Shown here piece by piece: positions 34,114 through 44,899 of a stretch of DNA of 64,000 bases; within the stretch, counting starts at the first letter, position 1; every line of letters starts with the position of its first letter. The position numbers were made by a program, and so were the translations under genes. Below the pieces are notes generated by a model, which saw only the letters and a program-made list of their open reading frames with translations, did not search any database and was not told where the DNA came from. The DNA is from Scleromitrula shiraiana (lineage: Eukaryota; Ascomycota; Leotiomycetes; Helotiales; Sclerotiniaceae): positions 868,001 through 932,000 of the forward strand of contig JABELC010000009.1 in assembly GCA_028455995.1 (NCBI GenBank), written 5' to 3'.

Positions 34114-37100
34114 ATGGCATTGTTGAATCCCACCTTCATATTTGGGGTTTTTGTCCTCCTATACCTCTTCTCGTTCATACTATTTGCCATAATTCGAATA
34201 ATAACCGGAATATCAATTCAGCGCATCGGATACTTCTCCCTGAGAAGACTTGCATATACACCAAAAGATGGCATAAAGATTGAGATACGGGGTTTGGGTC
34301 TGAATGTCCATCGCCCTACCTTCGCACAACCGACATGGCTGAGTATTGTTCTGACGGAGTTGGCAATTACTTTGGATTTGAAGACTTTGGATGGAGATAA
34401 ATCTGCGCGCAATGTCGAAGAGAATGGGGTTGCTGAAGGGTTGGATGGCTCCAGTCGCGAATCTGAGCCTGAGATTAAGCCATTATCGAGAAGGGCCACA
34501 TCCTTCGAACCGAAGCGTAGCAAGAGCTGGGAGCAGCTTACAAGTATGAAAGAACGAATCAAGCGTTTACATCGAAACATAAATTGGATTTGCATGGTGG
34601 ATGTCGTAGCATCGAATACATTGGTAACCGTGGTTGATGTAGGAAATATACAATTGGGAAGTTTCACTATGGCGGTGGATACTAGGAGGAAGACAGTAGA
34701 TCGAGATAGGATGTTTGCGCATGTAAAGACGGCAAAGAAGGACCAACGGCCGGCAGAATGGATGCTTACTATCCGCAGTGTTCTTTTTACACCAGAAGGG
34801 GGAGATTCTTTAGAAGTGCTGGATCACCTCACATTGATTATACATGGTTTGTTGTACAAGGAACTGGATGGTCTTCGGGATGCGGCGATTGCACTCAAAC
34901 TTGGTCGACTTCATATTCCATATGACGATATAAATACATGCATCAATCGATATAAAACTTGCCGCAAGGCCATTAAACACAAAGATTCTGAAGACGTGGC
35001 GAAAGAGATATCAGTGGCGGATTTAATTGAGGAACTCGAAAGACCTGGCAGTCGAGAGGAAGACCTCGTACAAACAGTATCCGATTCCAAGGAGTTTGCA
35101 AGCTCTATCCTTCGAGGTGTAAAAGAGGTACAGTTTGCAGTTAGTTATATTGCGTTTACAAAGAAAATCACTTCGGTTCAGCCTCAGGGTTCCCCAATGT
35201 ACCTGAATGCATCAATGAAGGAGGTTGGAGTTGATCTTCATCGACTAGATCCAAAATCGCCTGCTCATCGCATGTATTTCTCTTCTAAAGATATAGCTCA
35301 TCAAGCTCTTGTAGCGGCTCTATCCGTATCCGTAGGGGTTGCGGACGGACGAGGCCACTCTGACAGGCTATTGTACATCCCAATGGCAACTACAACGGTC
35401 CGCACAACACTCCCCTCTAAGACTGTGGAGTTTGCGGGAGATAATAGTGCAGCGGAGCGCAATGCGAATATTTTGTTTGCAAATGCTGTTGTTACATCAC
35501 CTTCAGTTGATCTAGATCCTAGGCATCTTCCCCTTGTCATAGCCATGACACAATCTAAACCAAAACTTAAAGACAGCAATGCACCAGAAAGACATGTGCT
35601 CATATCTCGCTTGTTGCCAAAAGCAAATGTCAAAATATCGATGCATGAACCGGTTCTGCGAATCGCTCTGCCTCCGGTCGAAAAAACTGACGACGAGGAC
35701 GATTTTGACCTAATTATATCTTCTATATCCTCAATTTCTTTAGATATTGAATCCTCCCATTCTGCAGTTGGGGAATTGCATTATAGTCTTGGATCTACTC
35801 TACGACTACAATCTCATGACCTTTATTATCAGACTTGCTCCGGATCTCGTTTTAATTTACTTCAAATTGATTCCTTAGATTTAAAAGTACAGGTTAGTGC
35901 CAATCCTGAGGTATATGTTGTGGCTACGGGTAATGTTCAAACATTTTCAATCCATATGGTACGACCAGAAATCAGTGATGGCGTTCGCCAAATCGTTCGC
36001 CAATTAAGACTTAATGTTCAGCCGGACAAGAAAGCTCATTCAAAGACATCGCGAGATCTTAATTTTATTCGCGCATTACCACCTTGGTTACTACATTTCC
36101 AACTACAAGGCTCAGATTTTAGTGCGGAAGTCGCTGGTGTCGACGAAGACATATCAGAGGATACTCGTGGTGTTGCAGTGCAGCTTGAATCCTGGACAGC
36201 CGAGTACCGAGCTCAGAGAGCAGATCCCGTTGATCGGCGATCATTGCGCCGTCGAACAGGAAGTCGCTCCCTTACGCCTGACCCAGAAGCGTTCCTTTCA
36301 ATGCCACGCTCTCCACGTAAGAAGCATCAACAACACCCTACCGATGGTAGACGACTAGCTGTCCATGTTCGCGGCCTTGAATCGTTTGTTGTTGAGTCGG
36401 CAGAGAAATGGGAAGTCGAGCCTTTTGTTTCGATACCTCGTTTCGAGGTTGCTTTAACAACATCAAGTGATAGCCAAGGTTTGATATTCCATCTGAATTC
36501 ATACGTGAAGACACTTCTAGTTCAGTATTCATTATATCGCCATTATGCTTGTGGAGTAGCGCTCACGGTACTCCGAAAAGCATTTGTCCGCACTAGAGCT
36601 GATGTAGCAGAAGCCGAACAAGCACGCGCAGTTTCAAGAAAGTCGGAAGCTGCTGCTCTACTATCACCAGTGGCTTCTCCAGGTGACTCTCGTATGCATG
36701 ATAATGAATTTGTATTTGCAACTAGAGAATTAGTCACTCTTGATTTTAGGTCTACACTGGTGCAAGTCAAGGCCTATTTGCCTTCTGATCCTCCACTCAT
36801 GCTTCAAATCTATGGCGTAGATGCTGGCCGTCATAGGTGGTCGGCACCCTTCTTTCACGCTAAGCTGGCTCGTTTATATGCAGAAGCTCCCCAAATGAGA
36901 AGAGTTTGGGCCAGGATTGTCAGCATAAAATCAGCACGAGTTGATCTTCGAGAGAATCGGCGGATGCGTAGCTCAGGCGAGATGCAGGAAGAGAAAACGA
37001 TTGATATCAATACTGAGGCAATACGACTGGCAGTACCACATCAACTTATATTACACAAGGTTGTTGACAATGTTGTGAATACGCTCAAAGCTGTGGAACA

Positions 37101-40100
37101 GATTCATCATCGGTTCCACACTTGCACGAATGAGTACATACTCGACAAGAAGCCAGAGGGACCGAAGCATATCCCCAGACTTTCAATTCGCAGCAAGGCA
37201 TTATTATTTGAGGTAGAAGATGGAGCATTTGAGTGGAAGCTAGGTGCTATCTACAGGGCTGGTTTGGTTGAGCAGCAGCAGCGTTTAGCTCGAGACGCTG
37301 CTTTTGACGTGAAAGCAAAGAAGATTGAGGAAGAGGAGATGCGAAGAGATACTCATCGTTATCGAAATCGATCGGCACATCCTCGTGGCCGTAGTAACCA
37401 CAAGGAAGATTCTGGAAGACGAAACAAGAGTGTGGGAGACGATCTGCATGAATCCTACTCACCCAGATCTCCAAGAGGCCGCCGCATGCGATACGACCCA
37501 GAAGGAACTTGCGGAATAAGTGGGAGCTCCAAAATTTCTATTTCGGAAGCTCATGATAGGCTCCAACGTCATAACGCCCAAAGTTGGAAAAAGCGCATCG
37601 ATCGCATTTACAGTATTGCAAAGGACGGCATGAAAAATCTTCGAGGTGTATTTTGGGGCCCGGACGAATTACCTGACGACATGGAGGAAACTGAAAATAT
37701 TCTTGAGGTTCCTCAGCGACCCGCTTTGATGAGCACTCTGATTAGCGATCTCCACATCACTATTGATAAGCCATCATTCCCGATGAGCCAACTACCTGAT
37801 TTTATTCATGAAGTGGGAAAAGGCATGCCTCGTGACATGCAATATTCGCTTTTAGTTCCGATGCATGTTCAAATCGACATGGGAGAGGCACGGGTAACAT
37901 TACGAGATTATCCGCTTCCTCTCTTGCATGTGCCTGCAATTAAGTCTGGTCAGTCGCCAAGGACCCCGGCTTGGTCTTTGAAAACAGATTTTGTCATCGC
38001 GGAGGAATTCCGTGGACCTGAGTCTGTTCGTCATGTAAAAGTAGAAGTTGTGCCGCCGAAAAATCGTCAGCCAGGGACAAGTAATGAGGGAGGATTTGCG
38101 ATTGATGTGCGAAGGACTATATCGCCCGTCAAATCATACTCAGATATTAATGTGGATATCAATACCGGATTGCCTACTCGGATCACATGGGGGGCTTCTT
38201 ATCAGCCTGCAATTCAGGACATGATGATGGTTATCGAGACATTCACAAAACCACAAGTCGACTCTTCTGACCGGACAGGGTTCTGGGATAAGATCCGTCT
38301 TAGTTTCCATTCTCGGGTTACTGTAGCGTGGAAAGGCGATGGCGATGTTCATCTAATGCTCAAGGGAACTCGAGACCCATACGTTGTCACTGGGAACGGA
38401 GCCGGATTTCTTATGTGCTGGCGCAATGATGTACGCTGGAACCTTTGTCGCGATGATGATCCCCGTAAATTTATGACAGTGGATAGTGGGGAGTACATTC
38501 TTGCTATACCTGACTTTAGTCATCAAGCTCGTGTCTCTGCCTCGGAACAGAATGATGGGGACAGTATTATAAGTGCGGATAGTTTCAGACGTGGGGCAAC
38601 GTTCAAGAAAGTCGTCATGAAGCTTTCCGGTAATGTACAATGGCTTGCTGGTTTGATGTTCGAAAGAGATTTGGATGATGGAAAACGATCTTTTGAATTT
38701 GAACCACATTATAATGTCGTGTTGAAAGAGCCCCAATATTGTAAGGTCGCGCCTGGAGAGGAGTACGATGCTTTCAGAGGCTTCCGCAGTCATCATATTC
38801 ATATGTCGATTGCTGTCAAAGCTCCAGTCGATCGCGAATGGTCAATTTCAAATACAGAGCCCTCGAGGAGTTACAATACTGTTCACTTAACTCCTCGTTT
38901 CTTTACTCATTTCTTTGCTTGGTGGTCAATGTTTGGGGGTACCATGTCATTACCAATTCGACAAGGAAGCTTGTGGCCAGGCATCGAGAAATCAAGTAAG
39001 AAATTTGGTAGGCATCTTGCCACAATCAAGTACAACCTACTACTTGCACCATTATTTCTCAGTCACATTTACAAGCACAAAGATGCGGAAGATTACTCCG
39101 CAGATGTTGTGTCTGCGACTGGTCTTAAGATGAGACTAGATAGTTTCATGCTTGATATGCATCAACGAAGAGAGGAATTCAACACTCAAGACAAAGGTCG
39201 GAAAACCCAAACGAAAACGACTGGTATGAAGTTGCATCAAGCACAATTAGATTTGCTCTCGGCAGACATACGAGCTGTCTCTGCGAGTATTGCGGGAACC
39301 ACTCCAGAAGATCTTCAGAAAGCTTCTGCTCCTACCAACTTAGTTTCACAACTAGAGCGTGGTCAAACAGATCTCTCGCATTTTGAGATACCTGATAATG
39401 ACTTTAGCTGGATAGACATGGATGATTTTGTTGAGTTGGATTGGATACTTCCATCCGAAGCAAATCCGGAAACCAAGATCATGCCACTTGCGTTCGCGCC
39501 TCGCTTCACATACTTTAGACAGACTGATCACGGTGACAACATTGCTGGAGATCCGGAGCGGACAAGTCCTTTCGGCAATGAGCCCACTCACTTTTGCATT
39601 ATGAGTAAAGATGATGACCCACGACGAGTTCAATGTCATCTCATCAACGAGCGCTTGGTTCAACTTGACCAACAGATCGAGGATCACAATCAAGCTCTTG
39701 AATCCGCAGAGTGGGCATATATGCAAGATCAGACCAATCCACAGCTTAAATCTAAATATGAGCAATTGATGATTCATGGCCCTATTTTGCGTAACAAGAA
39801 AATATTTTTGGAGGCCATGAAACATCGCATGGACATGCGTGTACACAACAATGACAAACTAATAATACCCGATAGCGATACTGATGTCAACAGTGATAGC
39901 GAGTCTCTACCACCCCAAGAAAACGACCCTCAGGGCGAAACCTCGGATAATTCTCCTTCAGGCGAATTCATTAGTGATTTCAACAATCGCTTCGTTATTC
40001 ATAACATGCATATGAAGTGGAACAATCTACTGCGAAACATCATACTTAGGTATATCCATCAAGTTAGTCAGAGACGTGGTTTTGTGTACTACCTATCACG

Positions 40101-43068
40101 GCGAGCTGTCAAATTTATTCTTGACATTGTCGGGGAGCAAAACAAAGCCAAGAACCCCAGACCAACCGCAACGGAAACCGGAACTGCTTCAAGATCCACA
40201 TCCACCTCGCCAACACCCGATGATGTAGACCAATCTCCATCGCAACAGGTCCAAGATCGCATCAATGAAATTCTTGCTGATGGAAAGAAATTTGTCAATG
40301 CCGATGATCCATCTGCTAATGAATCAGCACATCGGCCGTCAACTGATCAACTAGATGCAAATATCGCCTCTGAGTTTACACCACAGAACAGCTATCATCT
40401 TCGCCTAATTGCACCCCAAATACAACTTCAGAGTGAAAAGAACCCCAAATCTGTTGTCATGGTGACTGCCAAAGGAATGGAATTGAAAGTCGTCGAAGTT
40501 ATGGATAAACATCGTATTTTTGATGATGTCAGTGGTCTTGTCCAGCGTCGTTTCTCCGTCGAGATGGACAGTACTCAGTTCTTCGTCACGCATCAAAAAT
40601 GGTTCTCGTCACAGCTTTTGTCTTTGTACTCCAGTAGTCACTATGGTACTCCTGCAGGATCTGCTTGGCCTCCTTGGGTCCCGATGGAAGTTATGTTCGA
40701 TTTCCATGTCGATCCATTTGGGTTCAAACGTGTTGTTCAGAAAACTTCTGCCAGTTTACGCTACGAGAAATACAATACACTGCGTCTTAAATATAATGAC
40801 GAAGTCAGTAGCGAGAACAGCCATCCTTCGAATCTCAGTAGTATGGAGAGTCGTATAGATCATCTGTGGGTTGAGTTTCCGAAGATTCAAGCACTTTGCA
40901 ATTCGTCGCAATATTATGCTATGTATATCATAGTCCTAGACCTGCTTATGTATAGCGAGCCGCTAGAAAAGACTCGAACAGAACGCCTCGAGAAGATTAT
41001 GCTTGCTTCCGATTTCAGCGATCTACGTGGTGCTCCTGAGATGGTCATTCGTCTTCAAGAGCGAATCAGACAGCTCGATGATCTCAAGACGCAATTCCAG
41101 ATTCATTCCAAGTCGCTTGACAAAAAGGGTTGGGAAGACAGACTTATACTGGATAGAGATCTTGCAAGTTGTGAAGACGAATTGTTCTTCATGATGAAAG
41201 CAATTACAACATCTCAGCGCAAATACGATGGCTCACAGACTACTAGTGGTCTCTTAAGATGGAACATCTCATCGAACCAGATCGTTTGGCATTTGATCCG
41301 GGATAACAATGAACCTCTTATGGAATTCCAACTTCAACGTGCCGAATATGACAGGACTGATAATTCTGATGGATCACATATCAATCTTATGCAGATCGGA
41401 AATATTGTCGGACTGAATCTTATGCCAGATGCAATCTACCCAGAGATGTTCTCTCCATACTCCGACGCTGAACGAGGGACATTTAACGAAGGGGGCAATC
41501 AACAGATGTTACGAGTTTATTGGTATATGCTCGAAGCTATTGCCGGTATCCCTGTAATGGACCATTTCGAAGTCAATCTTTTCCCAATGAAGATTCAACT
41601 TGAGCGTGAGGTTGGAAAACGACTCTTTGAGTACATGTTCCCTGGGCACGATGACAAAGACAAGTCCAATACTACCAAAAACAAATCTCCGTTCATGGTC
41701 AAACACATGATTCCTGTGAACGATGAGGATGATGAGGATGATACTACAACGAGCAATTCTATCAATCTACACGTAACTGACGTGGACAAGACTGATTCTT
41801 CTTCGGGTACACGAGCGGGATCGTTAGAATTGCGATTACATCCTACAATGAACTCGGAGCAGTCAAGGCCATCAACCGCAGTATCCACCAAGAGCAAAGC
41901 TGGTAGCATACTTTCTGGTCACAGTGGTGATCACTTCCGACTTTTCCAATCCAATAAACACTCCGTGGCCTCGCGAGGATCTTCTTCGAAAGGCTTGGCT
42001 AGAAAGCCATCTCTTGAAAGTTTACAATCCGGGTTCCCATCAAAACCAACGATGGCTCGAACATCAACACTGGCTTCCGCGTCAGAACCGTTGTTAACAT
42101 CTGAAGATGCCAAAGGAAAAAGGTTCGGTATCCGAAATTCAAGCAAATCACGAAAAGAGAAGCCGTCAGATGATCTTACCAAAATGATGTCTCGAGCATC
42201 CAATTACATGACACTTGCATATGTTAAGATTCCCAGTGTAGTTCTCTGTCTCAGCTACAAAGGCAAAGGTGAACGCAACATCGAAGATGTACACGACTTT
42301 GTCTTCCGTCTCCCCATGATCGAATACCGCAACAAAACCTGGTCAAATCTCGATCTAGCTCTAGCCCTCAAGAAAGACGTCATCCGCGCACTCATTTCCC
42401 ACACTGGCGCTATTATTGGGAATAAATTCAGTAAACATCGACCTACCACCGCACAACAAAATCGTCTGAGAGAATTAGCCACAAGTAGCGTCGTTCTCAC
42501 TCAAAACCTCAACGATGACCCATACGATAATAGCGACACGAGTAGTTCATTCGCGACCAGTCCAACTGAAACCCGATACCCAAGCCGTTCCGGTGACCGC
42601 GATTCCGATTCCCACTCTAAAAGCCCGAGACGCTCGTTCGCTTCTAGTCGTAATGGCGGCATCGATGTAACGCCTAATTCGGGTTCGAGTAGCGTTTATT
42701 CGAGTCACTCGGCTCCGCTGGGTAGACCGCATTATGCGCCTTCGTTCACGATGACGCCTGCGTTCTCGAGGACGGATCATGATGGGAATAGTAATGGGAA
42801 TGGTAATGGCAGTGAGAATAAGCATGATGATTCAACATCCTTGAGACTGGAATCGAGGAGTGGGTTGGGTTCTCATTTTGATGAGGGGAGACATGCGGCG
42901 GGTCAGTTTGTGGCGAATACGCTGGGGAACTTAAGGGGGAAGAGGAAGGATCATGGTCATAGGGATTTTAGTGGGGGTGTGGATGCGGCTGGGAATGGGG
43001 ATTTGGGTGAGGATGATGATTCGAAGAATACGAGGAAGACGAGGGGTTTGTTGGGGAAGATTTTGTAG
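34114..43068 (+). CDS. FMP27: FMP27/BLTP2-type bridge-like lipid transfer protein
   Basis: A single open frame of 2984 residues without introns, starting at MALLNPTFIFGVFVLLYLFSF. An in-frame TTG 57 bases upstream is not used. The N-terminal hydrophobic segment (about 5-35) anchors to the ER and is followed by GYFSLRRLAYTPKDG, GLGLNVHRPTFAQPTW and alternating beta strands expected of the long lipid-conducting groove. Diagnostic family motifs are GFWDKIRLSFHSRV (near residue 1388, the Fmp27 GFWDK domain) and GSAWPPWVPMEVMF (near 2185, the WPPW domain). DGDVHLMLKG and SLPIRQGSLWPG are also typical. The last 400 residues are Ser/Thr/Asn-rich and end in a basic KTRGLLGKIL. Yeast FMP27/Hob and animal KIAA0100/BLTP2 move lipids at ER contact sites with plasma membrane or mitochondria. 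Appears intact. Confidence 0.92.
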   Translation: MALLNPTFIFGVFVLLYLFSFILFAIIRIITGISIQRIGYFSLRRLAYTPKDGIKIEIRGLGLNVHRPTFAQPTWLSIVLTELAITLDLKTLDGDKSARNVEENGVAEGLDGSSRESEPEIKPLSRRATSFEPKRSKSWEQLTSMKERIKRLHRNINWICMVDVVASNTLVTVVDVGNIQLGSFTMAVDTRRKTVDRDRMFAHVKTAKKDQRPAEWMLTIRSVLFTPEGGDSLEVLDHLTLIIHGLLYKELDGLRDAAIALKLGRLHIPYDDINTCINRYKTCRKAIKHKDSEDVAKEISVADLIEELERPGSREEDLVQTVSDSKEFASSILRGVKEVQFAVSYIAFTKKITSVQPQGSPMYLNASMKEVGVDLHRLDPKSPAHRMYFSSKDIAHQALVAALSVSVGVADGRGHSDRLLYIPMATTTVRTTLPSKTVEFAGDNSAAERNANILFANAVVTSPSVDLDPRHLPLVIAMTQSKPKLKDSNAPERHVLISRLLPKANVKISMHEPVLRIALPPVEKTDDEDDFDLIISSISSISLDIESSHSAVGELHYSLGSTLRLQSHDLYYQTCSGSRFNLLQIDSLDLKVQVSANPEVYVVATGNVQTFSIHMVRPEISDGVRQIVRQLRLNVQPDKKAHSKTSRDLNFIRALPPWLLHFQLQGSDFSAEVAGVDEDISEDTRGVAVQLESWTAEYRAQRADPVDRRSLRRRTGSRSLTPDPEAFLSMPRSPRKKHQQHPTDGRRLAVHVRGLESFVVESAEKWEVEPFVSIPRFEVALTTSSDSQGLIFHLNSYVKTLLVQYSLYRHYACGVALTVLRKAFVRTRADVAEAEQARAVSRKSEAAALLSPVASPGDSRMHDNEFVFATRELVTLDFRSTLVQVKAYLPSDPPLMLQIYGVDAGRHRWSAPFFHAKLARLYAEAPQMRRVWARIVSIKSARVDLRENRRMRSSGEMQEEKTIDINTEAIRLAVPHQLILHKVVDNVVNTLKAVEQIHHRFHTCTNEYILDKKPEGPKHIPRLSIRSKALLFEVEDGAFEWKLGAIYRAGLVEQQQRLARDAAFDVKAKKIEEEEMRRDTHRYRNRSAHPRGRSNHKEDSGRRNKSVGDDLHESYSPRSPRGRRMRYDPEGTCGISGSSKISISEAHDRLQRHNAQSWKKRIDRIYSIAKDGMKNLRGVFWGPDELPDDMEETENILEVPQRPALMSTLISDLHITIDKPSFPMSQLPDFIHEVGKGMPRDMQYSLLVPMHVQIDMGEARVTLRDYPLPLLHVPAIKSGQSPRTPAWSLKTDFVIAEEFRGPESVRHVKVEVVPPKNRQPGTSNEGGFAIDVRRTISPVKSYSDINVDINTGLPTRITWGASYQPAIQDMMMVIETFTKPQVDSSDRTGFWDKIRLSFHSRVTVAWKGDGDVHLMLKGTRDPYVVTGNGAGFLMCWRNDVRWNLCRDDDPRKFMTVDSGEYILAIPDFSHQARVSASEQNDGDSIISADSFRRGATFKKVVMKLSGNVQWLAGLMFERDLDDGKRSFEFEPHYNVVLKEPQYCKVAPGEEYDAFRGFRSHHIHMSIAVKAPVDREWSISNTEPSRSYNTVHLTPRFFTHFFAWWSMFGGTMSLPIRQGSLWPGIEKSSKKFGRHLATIKYNLLLAPLFLSHIYKHKDAEDYSADVVSATGLKMRLDSFMLDMHQRREEFNTQDKGRKTQTKTTGMKLHQAQLDLLSADIRAVSASIAGTTPEDLQKASAPTNLVSQLERGQTDLSHFEIPDNDFSWIDMDDFVELDWILPSEANPETKIMPLAFAPRFTYFRQTDHGDNIAGDPERTSPFGNEPTHFCIMSKDDDPRRVQCHLINERLVQLDQQIEDHNQALESAEWAYMQDQTNPQLKSKYEQLMIHGPILRNKKIFLEAMKHRMDMRVHNNDKLIIPDSDTDVNSDSESLPPQENDPQGETSDNSPSGEFISDFNNRFVIHNMHMKWNNLLRNIILRYIHQVSQRRGFVYYLSRRAVKFILDIVGEQNKAKNPRPTATETGTASRSTSTSPTPDDVDQSPSQQVQDRINEILADGKKFVNADDPSANESAHRPSTDQLDANIASEFTPQNSYHLRLIAPQIQLQSEKNPKSVVMVTAKGMELKVVEVMDKHRIFDDVSGLVQRRFSVEMDSTQFFVTHQKWFSSQLLSLYSSSHYGTPAGSAWPPWVPMEVMFDFHVDPFGFKRVVQKTSASLRYEKYNTLRLKYNDEVSSENSHPSNLSSMESRIDHLWVEFPKIQALCNSSQYYAMYIIVLDLLMYSEPLEKTRTERLEKIMLASDFSDLRGAPEMVIRLQERIRQLDDLKTQFQIHSKSLDKKGWEDRLILDRDLASCEDELFFMMKAITTSQRKYDGSQTTSGLLRWNISSNQIVWHLIRDNNEPLMEFQLQRAEYDRTDNSDGSHINLMQIGNIVGLNLMPDAIYPEMFSPYSDAERGTFNEGGNQQMLRVYWYMLEAIAGIPVMDHFEVNLFPMKIQLEREVGKRLFEYMFPGHDDKDKSNTTKNKSPFMVKHMIPVNDEDDEDDTTTSNSINLHVTDVDKTDSSSGTRAGSLELRLHPTMNSEQSRPSTAVSTKSKAGSILSGHSGDHFRLFQSNKHSVASRGSSSKGLARKPSLESLQSGFPSKPTMARTSTLASASEPLLTSEDAKGKRFGIRNSSKSRKEKPSDDLTKMMSRASNYMTLAYVKIPSVVLCLSYKGKGERNIEDVHDFVFRLPMIEYRNKTWSNLDLALALKKDVIRALISHTGAIIGNKFSKHRPTTAQQNRLRELATSSVVLTQNLNDDPYDNSDTSSSFATSPTETRYPSRSGDRDSDSHSKSPRRSFASSRNGGIDVTPNSGSSSVYSSHSAPLGRPHYAPSFTMTPAFSRTDHDGNSNGNGNGSENKHDDSTSLRLESRSGLGSHFDEGRHAAGQFVANTLGNLRGKRKDHGHRDFSGGVDAAGNGDLGEDDDSKNTRKTRGLLGKIL

Positions 43069-43755
43069 AGGGGGATTGACTGATTGGTTTGTTGATGGAT
43101 GGGTTTTCGCTTCTTGATTGTTGTTTTTATCTTCTTTTATTTTATCTATTTATTTATTTCTCTTTCTTTCCCTCTATCTTCTTCCTATGGGGAGTAAGTA
43201 GATGGTTTGTATGCATATGCATTGCGAGGGCGTTTTAGACGTCGTTTTCAACGGTTGGGATTGGCGGGATTGGCGGGATGGGATAGGATGGGATGGGATG
43301 GGATGGGATTGTGAATTGAATGGGCGGGAGAATGGAATGGAATGGGATGGGATGGGATGGTTGGGATTTTGGATTAGGTGGAGCGGAGCAAATACAGTTG
43401 TTTTCACATACAGTGGTGGAATGAATGAATGGAAGGGAATATAGTATAGTATAGCATAGCAGACAGAACGTATTATAAGAGCAGATTATCTGGATGTAGG
43501 ATGTATGAGATGAGATGAGATGAGATGATGGAGGGAAAAAAGTAAAGTATAGCATTTATTTAGCGTTTTGGTCGAGTCGTTGGTCATTGTATGTAGTGTG
43601 AGTTGAGATGGATGATGGATAGCTGTGGGTGGGTGTGTGGGTGTGTGGGTGGGGTGCTTGATGTAGTATGGTGAAGAAATAAAAGTAAAACGGGGTAGGG
43701 AAAGTAGATAGAATAATAAGAATTTATCACGAGTAATGATTTAGACTTATAGAGT
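43069..43755. other. 3' flank of FMP27 with simple repeats
   Basis: Contains a (TGGGA)n tract (about 43270-43370), a TGAGA repeat (43507-43528) and a GTGGGT tract (43625-43656). No gene. The two G-rich tracts could form G-quadruplexes. Confidence 0.6.
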
Positions 43756-43757
43756 AT

Positions 43758-43832
<75 letters not shown>

Positions 43833-43833
43833 T
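43756..43833 (+). repeat. (TTTA)n microsatellite, left part
   Basis: About 78 bp of TTTA units that end exactly at the left end of the outer retrotransposon. The same repeat resumes at 56136 on the other side, so the element sits inside one microsatellite. Confidence 0.95.
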
Positions 43834-44001
43834 TATAAAAGGTCAGATATGAAGAAGAGCATTATAGATTGATATATCATTATATTGTTAATTGACTAGC
43901 TAAAGTCTTGATTTTATAAGGGAAGATATATATCAATTATTGATTATATAATTACATTAGTTCTAATATAAAATGATCTTTATTTAGTAATTATTTTAAT
44001 A
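43834..44001 (-). repeat. Copia left LTR (3' LTR in element sense)
   Basis: 168 bp, aligned end to end with 55968-56135 without length difference. Contains the shared block GATATATCATTATATT and TTAAAGTCTTGAT-like sequence. G-to-A and C-to-T differences between the copies indicate RIP. Confidence 0.85.
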
Positions 44002-44899
44002 TATCTTTTTATTAATATATTGATTACTTATATTAACTTGATCACCCCTTATTTTGTGCTATATATGTATAATTATTTTATTATATCCTGCAGTTTAAGT
44101 ATTTTTATACAAAATATTTCGATAAAATGTTAGTATTTAATTAGTATTAATAGTTTAATTAAATTATTTATTATCATTTTTTTAATTAGAATGAATTAGA
44201 GGTTGATATACTTTTGTATAATCTATTTTTAGATAAAATAGTATTTTATGACTATATGTTTTATATATTAATGGATTTCTAGATTCTTTGCAAATGTTAG
44301 ATTTTTTTGATTATTATTATAAAATATAATATATGAAATGTTATTATTATTATATTCAATTTTAGCTAAAAATTATTATATTTATAAAGTTTTTATTAAT
44401 ATTTTAGTTAGATTATAATATTTTGATTTGATTAAAGAAAGTATGATAATAGTTTGTTTTTTAAATTATATTGAAATAATGTTTTTATATATAAAATAGA
44501 TATATTTAAAAATGTTTTTTTAATTATGATATTGTTAATATAATCTAAATTATTATAATTTTTGATATATTTATTAGCTATTCTATTATAGACCATAATA
44601 TAATTGATTGTTTTAAATATATATTAGTAAACTTTATTATAAACTAATATATAAATAATTATCGAATTGGTTAAGAATCTATATAAAATTCTAATTATAA
44701 ATAAAATATTGACTTGAATATAAAAGAACTTAAATAATTCTATTTTTGATTAATATTTAATAATGAATTCTAATATTGTTATTTCAATATTTAATATTAT
44801 TAAATCTATGATTTCTAATATTATTAATATAAATTCTGATTTATAATTATCAAAATTGAATTTTTTTAATATTTTTTATATATAAACGTTTTAATATAA

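Noticed and set aside
36014..36358. 114-codon plus-strand frame inside FMP27
   Set aside because: Overlaps the intact 2984-residue frame in another phase; shadow.
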